A stretch of 64,000 nucleotides of DNA, taken from positions 62,001 to 126,000 of the forward strand of contig NZ_JBITMQ010000017.1 in the NCBI RefSeq assembly GCF_044466355.1, given 5' to 3'. The DNA is from Actinophytocola sp044466355 (GTDB lineage Bacteria; Actinomycetota; Actinomycetes; Mycobacteriales; Pseudonocardiaceae). Made by a program: the position numbers and the translations under genes. The notes under the pieces are model-generated. The model worked only from the letters and a program-made list of their open reading frames with translations, had not been told where the DNA came from and did not search any database. Below are positions 43,825 through 51,846 of the stretch, piece by piece; within the stretch, counting starts at the first letter, position 1, and each line of letters starts with the position of its first letter.

Positions 43825-45030
43825 TCAGCGCTGTGGGGTGACTTCCTGTAGTAGATCGGACACGCGATCCGGCTGATCGACCGCGACAGCACCGATGAGG
43901 GTTCCGTTGTCGTGGTACCGCACGAGGAAGCCGGGATGATCACTCTCGACGACGGACTCGGTGCCGTACGGAAGGCCGACGACGTGTACCTCGTGCGTGT
44001 AGAGCCGGGTCGCGAAGCTCCGTGCGGCCACGGCCGAAAGGCCCTGCCCGAGCAGCGTCGCAGCCGCACGCTGCGCGTCGCTGACGGTGAGGTCCCAATG
44101 GCTCCACTCGAACCTCTGGCCGTCGGAGAGCGCCACCTGGTGCGAGATCACATCACCGACCGCGACCACGCCCTCCGCGGGCTGACCGGTGCTGGTGAGC
44201 ACCTGCTGCTGGTCGTCGGTCCGGACGACGCCACTGACGTCGAGGCCCGAACCTGCCAGCCACTCGGTGTTGGGAACGGTACCGACGCAGGCCAGGACCA
44301 CGTCAGCGTCGATCGTCGTGCCGTCCGCGAACTCCACGCGCTGCCGGTCACCTGGATGGACCGCGACGACCCGCTCTCCGAACCGCAGGCGGACGCCGTG
44401 GTCCCGATGCCTGCGCCACACCCATTCGGCCACGGTGGAACCGAGGCTCTCCGTGAGCGGGTGGGGCCGACGGTCGGCGACCGTGACCTCCCACCCGAGC
44501 GTGGCGGCGACGGACGCGACCTCCATCCCGGTCAGCCCACCGCCGACGACCACGAGGTGCCGCGGTCCGGAGTGGAGTACCGACCGCAGTCGCTCCGCGT
44601 CCGCCATGGTGCGCAACTGGAGGGCCTGCGGCGCCGACTTGAGTGTTCTGGCGCGTCGGCCGGTGGCGATGACCAGGCCGTCGTAGTCGATGCGGCGGCC
44701 GTCGTCGACCTGGACCTGCCTCGTGGCCAGGTCCAGGCCCACCGCCTTGTGACCGAGGAACCACCAGAACCCCTTGACGGACGACGGAGTCGACACGCCG
44801 TGCCAATCGGGATCGCTCAGCGCCACTGTGGACAGTTGCGACCGGTCGTACGGCGGTAGCGGCTCGGCTGTGATGCCTAACAGGGGGCCCGAAAAACCTC
44901 GTTCCCGGAGTGCTTCCGCAGTGCGCAAGCCCGCGATACCACCGCCAACGATGATGATCCTCTTCGTGGTGCCGGCGAGTGCTTCCTGCCATTCCCGGGG
45001 GAGTTGCTCGTGTAGATCGTGACTGACCAT
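43825..45030 (-). CDS. FAD-dependent ferredoxin/rubredoxin reductase-like oxidoreductase
   Basis: 401 residues from ATG 45030; the frame extends to 45081. After a ~22-residue extension come FAD motif RIIIVGGGIAGLRTAEAL, NAD(P) motif HLVVVGGGLTGMEVASVAA and FAD-binding VVAVGDV. The arrangement is that of rhodocoxin/putidaredoxin reductases. No ferredoxin is adjacent. It lies between the complex I-like operon and a copper operon, so an electron-transfer link to either is possible but unproven. Confidence 0.82.
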   Translation of the reverse strand: MVSHDLHEQLPREWQEALAGTTKRIIIVGGGIAGLRTAEALRERGFSGPLLGITAEPLPPYDRSQLSTVALSDPDWHGVSTPSSVKGFWWFLGHKAVGLDLATRQVQVDDGRRIDYDGLVIATGRRARTLKSAPQALQLRTMADAERLRSVLHSGPRHLVVVGGGLTGMEVASVAATLGWEVTVADRRPHPLTESLGSTVAEWVWRRHRDHGVRLRFGERVVAVHPGDRQRVEFADGTTIDADVVLACVGTVPNTEWLAGSGLDVSGVVRTDDQQQVLTSTGQPAEGVVAVGDVISHQVALSDGQRFEWSHWDLTVSDAQRAAATLLGQGLSAVAARSFATRLYTHEVHVVGLPYGTESVVESDHPGFLVRYHDNGTLIGAVAVDQPDRVSDLLQEVTPQR

Positions 45031-45118
45031 GTCGACCTCGATGTCCTTCGCTGCGGGGATCAGGGCAGGCGAAAGCGGCATTCGTGCTCGGAAGAGCCGA
45101 ACGCCGCCGCGGGACCGA

Positions 45119-45538
45119 TCACAGCCGGAGCACGCCCAGTACGGTCAGAGGTGATGCCGGGACGGGAGGTGGATGCGGTGGCCGCCGCCGCGGCGCGACC
45201 TGCGGCAGTCGTTCGTCGTCCGGGTTTCTGGCCGACCTGCGCGCATGGCCCCACAGTCCGATGAGCGCCAGGCCCGCGACGAGCACGGCGAGGCAGAGAT
45301 GCAGTAGGTCGTCAACGCCGTGGTGTGTTCGACGGCCAGTGGTGGGGGCCTGCTGGTCGGCTGATGGTGACACGGCCGACATCACGTCGTCCGGCATCTG
45401 AACGGACATGCTGGACATGGGCTCGGCCGGTGCGCCGCAGGGCTGTGACATCCAGCCGAGGTGGTGCATCCCGATCAACCCGAAGGTCAGCACGCACAGC
45501 AGAAGCCAGCGCGTGGTGACCACCTTGGGGCTGATCAT
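45119..45538 (-). CDS. DUF6153-type exported protein
   Basis: 139 residues from ATG 45538. One N-terminal helix (WLLLCVLTFGLIGMHHLGW), a Met/Asp-rich loop, a second helix (HHGVDDLLHLCLAVLVAGLAL) and a conserved C-terminus TVLGVLRL. A paralogue sits at 60891-61316. GMHH plus Met-rich loops suggest periplasmic-side copper binding (inference). It is second in an operon 31 bp after the BNR lipoprotein. Confidence 0.7.
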   Translation of the reverse strand: MISPKVVTTRWLLLCVLTFGLIGMHHLGWMSQPCGAPAEPMSSMSVQMPDDVMSAVSPSADQQAPTTGRRTHHGVDDLLHLCLAVLVAGLALIGLWGHARRSARNPDDERLPQVAPRRRPPHPPPVPASPLTVLGVLRL

Positions 45539-45569
45539 GATTCCACCGTACTTGTTCAGACCATTGGCG

Positions 45570-46424
45570 TCAGCCGTCGACAGAAGTGAAGGACGCGCCT
45601 CCGTCGGCCGACCGGTGGATGCCGCCGTCGGTCGCGACGTAGATCTCCGACGGTCCCCTGGTCGCGAGCGCTTCCGGCGCCCCGGGCGCCGAGCCTGCGC
45701 TGGTCCACGTAGCCCCGGAGTCGGAGCTGCGTTGGACGGTGCCGTCCGGTGAGACGGCAACCAACGTCGACTCGGCCGGCCAGTCGACGAGCAGGAGTGT
45801 CGGTGCGTTCGGCACGGGGGTGAAGGTGCGCCCGCCGTCCGTGCTGCGCGCCAGCCCCTGCTCGGTGGTGGCGAGGAGCGTGTCGGGGTCGGCGGGGTCG
45901 ACGGCGAAGTCCGCAAGGGACAGCCGTGCGCGCCGGTCCCATGTCTTTCGATCCGTGCTGACCATGACCTGCTGGGTCTGGCTGTCGAAGCCGTACACTT
46001 GGCCGTGCTTCGCCTCCAGGGCGTGGAAGTCGACCTCACCGGAGAGGGAGAGCGTACGCCAGGTGCGGCCGGTGTCGGTGCTCTCGATGAGACCGAGGTG
46101 CGGCGGCCGGTCGGTGTCGTCCGGACTCGGGTGCCCGCTTCCCAGGAAATGACCGGGACCCACGACGGTGAATCCCATGGTGTCCTGCGTCTCGGATACT
46201 TTGACCGGTTCCCCGCCGTCGGAAACGCGGAACACGCCGTGGTGGCTGGCCGCATAGAGAGCGCCGTCGGCGGGATCGACTCCGAGCCCGTGCACGTGGG
46301 CGAGTTCTGTCACCTCCCCGGCGGCCGCGGGCGTCTCACCGGCCTGTTGCTGACCGCACGCAGCCAGCAACAGGCCGGTGACCACGAGCGGGACGAGCCG
46401 CCGGACATGGTGGTGTCGCGCCAC
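45570..46424 (-). CDS. BNR-repeat lipoprotein (F510_1955-like)
   Basis: 284 residues from GTG 46424 (GAGGAG upstream). Signal peptide with lipobox LLLAACG, then a beta-propeller with Asp-box-like repeats (STDTGRTWRTL, STDGGRTFTPV, SSDSGATWTSA, SADGGASFTSV). Such proteins are often annotated sialidase- or sortilin-like; enzymatic activity is not implied. Its promoter carries the BlaI-type operator. Confidence 0.8.
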   Translation of the reverse strand: MARHHHVRRLVPLVVTGLLLAACGQQQAGETPAAAGEVTELAHVHGLGVDPADGALYAASHHGVFRVSDGGEPVKVSETQDTMGFTVVGPGHFLGSGHPSPDDTDRPPHLGLIESTDTGRTWRTLSLSGEVDFHALEAKHGQVYGFDSQTQQVMVSTDRKTWDRRARLSLADFAVDPADPDTLLATTEQGLARSTDGGRTFTPVPNAPTLLLVDWPAESTLVAVSPDGTVQRSSDSGATWTSAGSAPGAPEALATRGPSEIYVATDGGIHRSADGGASFTSVDG

Positions 46425-46448
46425 AGGGGTCTCCTCGGTCGCCGTTCT

Positions 46449-46465
46449 TACTATGCAGCATAGTT
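46449..46465. promoter_or_regulatory. BlaI-type operator
   Basis: TACTAT-GCAGC-ATAGTT, one mismatch from perfect, 25 bp upstream of the BNR lipoprotein start. Confidence 0.75.
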
Positions 46466-46529
46466 GCACCTGCGTACACGACGGCCAGGTACCGGCCACG
46501 GTGCTCCGATCGGCGGCTCACGGTTGGGT

Positions 46530-46937
46530 TCAGCCGAGCGTGGACAGGAGTTCGCGGCACGCCTGCTCGCAGCGGTGGCAGGACTCCGCGCAGACCCGGC
46601 AGTGGTCGTGGTGGCCGGCGTGGCGTTCGCACTCGTCGCCGCAGGCCTTGCACGCCGTGGCGCACGCCTCGAGCGTGGCGCGGGTGAGGGTGGCGTCGTA
46701 ACCGGTGTGCCGCGACAACACCCGCCCGGTCGTATCGCAGATGTCAGCGCAGTCGAGGTTCGAGCGGATGCACTTGGTCAGGTCGGCGACGCTCTTCTCG
46801 CTCAGGCAGGCGTCCGCGCAGGCCGTGCAGGCTTGGGCGCACGTGAAGCACTCGTCGATGCAGCGGGCGAGTGCCTCTCGGTCGACTCCGCCGAGGTCAG
46901 CGGGGTAGGTCTCGAGCATCTGTGCGGTCTGGCTCAT
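46530..46937 (-). CDS. Four-helix-bundle copper-storage protein (Csp)
   Basis: 135 residues from ATG 46937 (GGAGGG upstream). Sixteen or so Cys arranged along helices (CIDECFTCAQACTACADAC; CATACKACGDECERH; CRVCAESCHRCEQAC), the pattern of Csp proteins whose thiolate-lined core holds many Cu(I). No signal peptide, so the cytosolic Csp3 type. Its operator is split by an insertion element. Confidence 0.9.
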   Translation of the reverse strand: MSQTAQMLETYPADLGGVDREALARCIDECFTCAQACTACADACLSEKSVADLTKCIRSNLDCADICDTTGRVLSRHTGYDATLTRATLEACATACKACGDECERHAGHHDHCRVCAESCHRCEQACRELLSTLG

Positions 46938-46960
46938 GATCCCTCCGGTCGTCGATCGTT

Positions 46961-46979
46961 CTACTAGGCGGGCTAGTTG
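46961..46979. promoter_or_regulatory. BlaI-type operator interrupted by the insertion element
   Basis: CTACTAG-GCGGG-CTAGTT remains. The last CTAG is the left copy of the insertion's target duplication; joined to the right flank the site reads CTACTAG-GCGGG-CTAGTAG, a perfect palindrome. It lies 25 bp before the csp start. Confidence 0.75.
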
Positions 46980-48087
46980 TGATGTCCAGGGACGTTGTTC
47001 TGGTTTGGGGTGATGTTGGTCTGTCGTGCTGACAGGTGAAGGCCTCTGGTTGTGAAGTGGAGCTGTCTAGGAACCGCTTCACATGTCCGGAGGCCTTCGT
47101 GTCCCACCCTAATGCTGCGTTGACCCCGCGTGCCCGGCTGCGTCTTGCTCGTCTGGTCGTCGAGGAGGACTGGCCGCCTGCTGAGGCGGCGAAGATGTTC
47201 ATGGTCGCGGAGAAGACCGCCCGGAAATGGGCTGACCGCTACCGCGACGAAGGCATCGCGGGAATGGCCGACCGCAGCTCGCGCCCGCATCACAGCCCGA
47301 CCAAGACCGCCGAGCCGGTGGTGCGGCGGATCGTGGCGTTGCGGTGGCGGCAGCGGCTGGGGCCGGTCCAGATCGCCGGCCGGCTGGGCATCCCGGCCTC
47401 GACGGTGCACGCGGTGCTGGTCCGCTGCCGGATCAACCGGCTCACCCACCTCGACCGGGTCACCGGCGAACCCTTACGCCGCTACGAACACCCTCACCCG
47501 GGCTCGCTTCTGCATGTCGACGTCACCAAGTTCGGCAACATCCCCGACGGCGGTGGCCACCGCTACGTCGGCCGCCGCCAAGGCGCCCGCAACAGACGCG
47601 CCACCCCAGGACTGTCCCGAGGCACAGACCGAAACCCCCGCACCGGCACCGCGTTCGTGCATACCGTGATCGACGACCACTCCCCCGTCGCCTACGCCGA
47701 GATCCACACCGACGAAACCGCGGTCACCGCGACGGGCGTGCTCAAACGAGCGGTCACATGGTTCGCCCACCACGGAGTCACCGTCGAACGCGTGCTCTCC
47801 GACAACGGCTCCTGCTACCGCTCCCACACCTGGCAGGACACCTGCACCGACCTGGGCATCACACCAAAACGAACCCGGCCCTACCGGCCGCAAACCAACG
47901 GCAAGATCGAACGCTTCCACCGCACCCTGGCCGACGGCTGGGCCTACACCCGCCACTACCAATCAGAACACGAACGCCGACAAGCCCTGCCCGACTGGAT
48001 CCACTTCTACAATCACCACCGAGCACACTCCGCCCTCGGAGGCCAACCACCCATCACCCGGCTGACCAACCTCCCCGGACATCACAG
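46977..48087 (+). mobile_element. IS481-family insertion sequence
   Basis: About 1.11 kb. Inverted ends: left TGTGATGTCCAGGGACGTTG (from 46978) and right, complemented, TGTGATGTCCGGGGAGGTTG (from 48086), 18 of 20 matching. Flanked by CTAG direct repeats at 46973-46976 and 48088-48091; CTAG is the known target of several IS481 elements. One transposase gene fills it. Confidence 0.9.
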
Positions 48088-48091
48088 CTAG
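47099..48091 (+). CDS. IS481-family transposase
   Basis: 330 residues from GTG 47099 behind GGAGG. N-terminal helix-turn-helix (RARLRLARLVVEEDWPPAEAA; KTARKWADRYRDEG), then an rve-type DDE core: HVDVTKF, LSDNGSCYRS and a Glu in TNGKIERFHRTL. The stop TAG is supplied by the duplicated CTAG target at the right junction. It looks intact, so recent movement is plausible. Confidence 0.92.
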   Translation: MSHPNAALTPRARLRLARLVVEEDWPPAEAAKMFMVAEKTARKWADRYRDEGIAGMADRSSRPHHSPTKTAEPVVRRIVALRWRQRLGPVQIAGRLGIPASTVHAVLVRCRINRLTHLDRVTGEPLRRYEHPHPGSLLHVDVTKFGNIPDGGGHRYVGRRQGARNRRATPGLSRGTDRNPRTGTAFVHTVIDDHSPVAYAEIHTDETAVTATGVLKRAVTWFAHHGVTVERVLSDNGSCYRSHTWQDTCTDLGITPKRTRPYRPQTNGKIERFHRTLADGWAYTRHYQSEHERRQALPDWIHFYNHHRAHSALGGQPPITRLTNLPGHHS

Positions 48092-48130
48092 TAGAGCGGC
48101 GTACCCGGGTGCCGAGGCGGTAAACAGGGC

Positions 48131-48334
48131 TCACGTCGGCCAGTGGTCGTCCTCGTCCGGTCCGCCGAGGAGTGCACGTGTCCGCCACAGGACCAGCACG
48201 ACCGGGAGCAGATCGTCGATTCCCTGTCGGCACTCGGCGCAGTCGGCCGCATGGCGGTAGAACTCCTGGCGTTCCCCGTTGGACAGGGCACCGAGCAGGT
48301 AGCACGCGGACGTGGTGATATGTGGGCAGTGCAC
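48131..48334 (-). CDS. Small zf-HC2-type (anti-sigma-like) zinc finger protein
   Basis: 67 residues from GTG 48334, with GGAG upstream. CYLLGALSNGERQEFYRHAADCAECRQG contains the H-x3-C-x2-C motif of zf-HC2 anti-sigma factors. No sigma factor gene is adjacent and no transmembrane helix is clear, so its partner is unknown. It diverges from lnt across a BlaI-type operator. Confidence 0.65.
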   Translation of the reverse strand: MHCPHITTSACYLLGALSNGERQEFYRHAADCAECRQGIDDLLPVVLVLWRTRALLGGPDEDDHWPT

Positions 48335-48354
48335 CGAGCGGCTCCAGACGATCG

Positions 48355-48373
48355 CTACTATGCACGATAGTAG
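48355..48373. promoter_or_regulatory. BlaI-type operator between zf-HC2 gene and lnt
   Basis: CTACTAT-GCACG-ATAGTAG, perfect 7-bp arms, 21 bp from the zf-HC2 start and 25 bp from the lnt start; a single site can control both. Confidence 0.85.
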
Positions 48374-48397
48374 AACGTTGCCGGAGGGGACCGCCAC

Positions 48398-50107
48398 ATG
48401 ACCGTCGACCCCGCATCACGGCGTGCCGAACGAGGCCGCGCCGCCGTGCGGTGTCTTCTGACGCTCGTGGCTGGTGCGGGCCTGTACGTCGCATCGCCGC
48501 CGCGTGAGCTGTGGTGGCTGGTGCCCGTGTCCTTCGCCGTGTTCGCCGCGGTGGTCAGGGGTCGTTCGGGGAAGGCCGGGTTCGGCCACGGGTTCCTGTT
48601 CGGCGTCGCGTACCTCCTGCCGCTGCTCGGGTGGCTCGACGACTTCCTTGGCGCGGAGTTCGGCATCTGGCCCTGGGTGGGGCTGACCGTGCTCGAAGCC
48701 GTGTTCTTCGGGGTGGCGGGCGCGGGGATGGCCCGCGTGAGCCGCCTGCCTGCATCTTCCGTGTGGATGGCGGCCGTGTTCGTGACCGTCGAGGCGGTGC
48801 GCTCGCGCGTGCCCTACGGCGGGTTCCCGTGGGGGCGGATCGCGTTCACCCAGCCGGAAGGCGTCTTCCTTCCGTTGGCCGGTGCCGGTGGTGCCGTGCT
48901 CGTGTGCTTCGCCGTGGTGCTCACGGGATGTGCGCTCGCGGTGGCAGTCGCCAGGGTGCGGAGTGGACGATGGCGGGCCGCTCTCGCGCTCGCCGTGCTG
49001 CCAGTGGCCGCGGGAGCCGCGATGCTGCCGACCGTCGACGCTGGTGCCGACTCCGATCGACTGACTGTTGCGGTGGTGCAGGGCAACGCGCCCGACGACG
49101 GCATCCGGATCCGCGGCCGGAGCGCGGAGATCCGGGCCGGGCATGTCGCGGAGGCACGTGAGCTGATCGCGGACGTCGGCGCGGGGAGGGTGCCGCCACC
49201 GGATCTGGTGGTGTTCCCGGAGTCGTCGACCAGGTTCGAGGCGGATCGCCGGGACCCGGAACTCGATCACCTCGCCGAAGCGCTCGGGGTCCCGGTGCTC
49301 GCCGGCGGGGTCGCCGAGGCACCCGACGGGCGTGTGAGCAACCGGATGGTGCTCTGGATGCCCGGGCAGGGCGCGACGGCCGAGTACGCGAAGCAGCGGC
49401 TCGTGCCCTTCGGCGAGTTCGTCCCGCTGCGGAGCGTCGCGGCCGCGCTGACGCCGTTCTCAGATGATCCGGACAGCGACATGGTCCCGGGTGACCGGCC
49501 CGGCCTGTTCGACGTCGGCTCCGTCCGGATGGGCGTCGCCATCTGCTACGAGGTCGCCTACGACGACGTGCTCGGCGAGGCCGCCCAGGCCGGCGCGCGG
49601 TTGCTCGTGGTGCCGACCAACAACGCCTGGTTCGGCCGGACCGAGATGACCTACCAGCAGCTGGCGATGGCCAGAGTGCGCGCCGTCGAGCACGGGCGAG
49701 CCGTGGTGGTCGCGTCGACCAGTGGGGTGAGCGCGATCGTGCTCCCCGATGGCACCGTGACCGCGCGGACCGGCCAGTTCACGGCGGAAACGCTGGTCGA
49801 CAGCGTTCCGTTGCGATCGGATCGCACCCTGGCGACCAGGCTCGGGGTCCTTCCGGAATGGGGCCTCGTCGTACTCGCGGTCGGGGCGGTGGCGGCGACC
49901 TTCAGGCGCGCCACCCGGCGGCCGGAGCGTCAGCGTCGCCGGATTCGCTTCTTGCGCAGTTCGTTCCGCAGGAGCTCGGTCTCCTCGTTGGACACGGACG
50001 CGATGAAGTGCGCCAGCACGGCGCCGGGATCGGCCGAGGAGTCGAGGACCTCCCGCAGCGCCCGTGCCGAGGCCTCTTCACGGCTGAAGGCCGCTTCGTA
50101 CGAGTAG
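48398..50107 (+). CDS. lnt: Apolipoprotein N-acyltransferase
   Basis: 569 residues from ATG 48398 (GGAGGGG upstream). Six to eight N-terminal helices, then a nitrilase domain with catalytic Glu (VFPESSTRF), Lys (EYAKQRLVPFGEF) and Cys (VAICYEVAYDD). Adds the third acyl chain to lipoproteins at the membrane. The last ~60 residues are Ser/Arg-rich and antisense to the BlaI gene (178-bp overlap), so the tail may be non-functional. E. coli lnt was first known as cutE, a copper-tolerance locus. Confidence 0.88.
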   Translation: MTVDPASRRAERGRAAVRCLLTLVAGAGLYVASPPRELWWLVPVSFAVFAAVVRGRSGKAGFGHGFLFGVAYLLPLLGWLDDFLGAEFGIWPWVGLTVLEAVFFGVAGAGMARVSRLPASSVWMAAVFVTVEAVRSRVPYGGFPWGRIAFTQPEGVFLPLAGAGGAVLVCFAVVLTGCALAVAVARVRSGRWRAALALAVLPVAAGAAMLPTVDAGADSDRLTVAVVQGNAPDDGIRIRGRSAEIRAGHVAEARELIADVGAGRVPPPDLVVFPESSTRFEADRRDPELDHLAEALGVPVLAGGVAEAPDGRVSNRMVLWMPGQGATAEYAKQRLVPFGEFVPLRSVAAALTPFSDDPDSDMVPGDRPGLFDVGSVRMGVAICYEVAYDDVLGEAAQAGARLLVVPTNNAWFGRTEMTYQQLAMARVRAVEHGRAVVVASTSGVSAIVLPDGTVTARTGQFTAETLVDSVPLRSDRTLATRLGVLPEWGLVVLAVGAVAATFRRATRRPERQRRRIRFLRSSFRRSSVSSLDTDAMKCASTAPGSAEESRTSRSARAEASSRLKAASYE

Positions 50108-50295
50108 GCCTTGCCGTGCAGTTCGCGTTGTACCCACTGCTTGCGGTGCAGCTTGTCCAGCACGGTCATCACGGTGGTGTACGCGAGTTGCTTGCCGGTG
50201 TCGAGCCGTTCGAGGACGGCGCGGACCTTCATGGGTTCGGCGTTGTCCCAGAGCACGTTCATCACCGCGGCTTCCAGCTCGCCGAGACCACGCAT
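49930..50295 (-). CDS. BlaI/MecI/CopY-family repressor 2
   Basis: 121 residues from ATG 50295 behind GGAGG. Nearly the same as repressor 1 (LGELEAAVMNVLWDN; KQLAYTTVMTVLDKLHRKQWV), ending in a basic tail (RKKRIRRR). Expected to bind TACTA-type palindromes as a dimer and be inactivated by cleavage or a ligand. Its 3' end is antisense to the 3' end of lnt. A long inverted repeat lies 25 bp upstream. Confidence 0.88.
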   Translation of the reverse strand: MRGLGELEAAVMNVLWDNAEPMKVRAVLERLDTGKQLAYTTVMTVLDKLHRKQWVQRELHGKAYSYEAAFSREEASARALREVLDSSADPGAVLAHFIASVSNEETELLRNELRKKRIRRR

Positions 50296-50319
50296 GGCAC
50301 CTCCTCGTCGGGAGGTCAT

Positions 50320-50360
50320 GTTACGCAGGGTGAACCGCGATGTGGTGCACCCTGCGTAAC
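50320..50360. repeat. 13-bp inverted repeat upstream of BlaI 2
   Basis: GTTACGCAGGGTG and its complement CACCCTGCGTAAC, 15-nt loop, between the NlpC/P60 stop and the BlaI start. It may terminate the NlpC/P60 transcript or be a distinct operator; the half-sites do not match TACTAT. Confidence 0.6.
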
Positions 50361-50369
50361 GAGCTGCCG

Positions 50370-51416
50370 TCAGCCGACGATCCGGCGGGCGCCGATCAGG
50401 TGGCCGTCGCCTTCCATCGAGCGGACGTCGACGAGCTGGCCCTCGGTCGGTGCGTCGACCATGCGGCCGTCGCCGACATACATGCCGACGTGGTGGATCG
50501 CGCCGGGGTTGCCGGTGCCGTCGTCGTAGAACAGCAGGTCGCCGGGCACGAGCGCGTCGAGCGACACCGCCTTGCCCGCTGTCCACTGCTGGCGGCTGGT
50601 GCGGGGGATGGTGATGCCGGCCTGCTTGTACGCCCACGAGGTCAGGCCGGAGCAGTCGAACTCGTAGGGCCCGGTGGCGCCCCACTCGTACTCCGAGCCG
50701 CGCTTGCTCAACGCGGCCTGCAGTGCGTCGTTGGCCGCGCCGGGCGGGCCGAGGTAGATGCCGTTGTCCTGGACCGTGCCGAGACGGTCGCGGTCCTCAG
50801 GGCTCAGCTCGCCCAGGGCCTCGCGCACCTGCTCGATCTGATCGTCCAGGTCGGCCTGCTTCTTCTTGAGCGTGTTGACGGCGTTCTCGGCCGCGGTTGT
50901 CGCGTCCTGTGCCCGCTTCTGGGCCTCTGCGGCCGCCGCACGCGCCTTGTCGGCCTTGGTGCGTATGGCGGAGAGCCGGGCGAGGGTGTCCGCGTGGTCC
51001 GCGGACAGCACCTCGATGGCCGACATCTTGTCGAGGAACTCGTCCGTCGAGCCGCTGGTGAACACGGCTGACCAGCTCGCGAGGGGACCGTTCTGGTACA
51101 TGCTGGTGGTCAGCGTGTCAGTCTCGCCGCGGAACGTGTTCTCGGCCTGTACTGCCTCGTTCAGCGTCTTCGTCGCCTTGTCGAGAGCGGCCTTGGCCGC
51201 GTCTCGATCTCGCTTCTTGGCGGCGAGGGCGTCCTGTGCTTCGGAGAGGTCCTCCTCGGTCTGTGCGGCCTTGGCGCCGAGTTGCTCGTAACGCTCCATG
51301 GGGTCCGTCGCGTCGTCGGCGGGCTGTGCGGTGGCCGCGACATGGGGAAGGGTGACGAGCAGGGCCACGGCGGCGACTGCGGTCCTGGCGGTGGCACGAC
51401 GGGCACGCGGTCTCAC
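50370..51416 (-). CDS. NlpC/P60 peptidoglycan endopeptidase (RipA-like)
   Basis: 348 residues from GTG 51416 (AGGAG ~11 nt upstream). Signal peptide (TAVAAVALLVTLPHVAATA), a long coiled coil (~50-220, QTEEDLSEAQDALAAKKRD), then NlpC/P60 with catalytic Cys (FDCSGLTSWAY), His (AIHHVGMYVG) and third residue His (GDGHLIG). Cleaves D-Glu-mDAP cross-links in the wall; the coiled coil usually autoinhibits. It diverges from csoR across a perfect BlaI-type operator. Confidence 0.9.
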   Translation of the reverse strand: MRPRARRATARTAVAAVALLVTLPHVAATAQPADDATDPMERYEQLGAKAAQTEEDLSEAQDALAAKKRDRDAAKAALDKATKTLNEAVQAENTFRGETDTLTTSMYQNGPLASWSAVFTSGSTDEFLDKMSAIEVLSADHADTLARLSAIRTKADKARAAAAEAQKRAQDATTAAENAVNTLKKKQADLDDQIEQVREALGELSPEDRDRLGTVQDNGIYLGPPGAANDALQAALSKRGSEYEWGATGPYEFDCSGLTSWAYKQAGITIPRTSRQQWTAGKAVSLDALVPGDLLFYDDGTGNPGAIHHVGMYVGDGRMVDAPTEGQLVDVRSMEGDGHLIGARRIVG

Positions 51417-51487
51417 GACTGCTGCAACTCCTGTTGTGGGGAACGGGCTTGGACCGCGGTCACAGTAGGGTAACGGCGTCGAATTGT

Positions 51488-51506
51488 CTACTATTGCTGA
51501 TAGTAC
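51488..51506. promoter_or_regulatory. BlaI-type operator before csoR
   Basis: CTACTAT-TGCTG-ATAGTAC, six-base core arms perfect. Lies 58 bp before csoR and 71 bp before the divergent NlpC/P60 gene. Confidence 0.82.
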
Positions 51507-51564
51507 GATCTTCCGTAATACCTTTGCCCCGGCCCTCGTCGGTCCGGCCACAGTGGAGGACGGC

Positions 51565-51846
51565 ATGCGAGGCGATGTCAGCGACAAGCGGGGTCTCCTG
51601 CATCGGCTGCGCCGTGCCGAAGGGCAGGTGCGCGGGATTCAACGGATGGTCGACGAGGACGCCGACTGTGTCGACGTGCTCACGCAGATCTCGTCGGTCG
51701 TGAGTGCTCTGGAGGTAGTGGCGGTCGGCCTGATCGGTCAGCACCTCAAGGAATGCGTGGCCGAGGCGGTCGCCTCAGGTGTGGACACGATGGACGCCAA
51801 GGTGCGCGAGATGAGCAACGTGGTCGCGCGGCTGGTCAAGTCGTGA
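51565..51846 (+). CDS. csoR: Copper-sensing repressor CsoR
   Basis: 93 residues from ATG 51565 (GGAGG upstream). Helical DUF156 fold with RLRRAEGQVRGIQRMV and copper ligands Cys, His (+25) and Cys (+29): DCVDVLTQ and GQHLKECV, the exact spacing of M. tuberculosis CsoR (Cys36, His61, Cys65). Cu(I) binding releases DNA. Likely reader of the TACCC-N5-GGGTA sites, and itself under BlaI-type control, which would link the two layers. Confidence 0.92.
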   Translation: MRGDVSDKRGLLHRLRRAEGQVRGIQRMVDEDADCVDVLTQISSVVSALEVVAVGLIGQHLKECVAEAVASGVDTMDAKVREMSNVVARLVKS

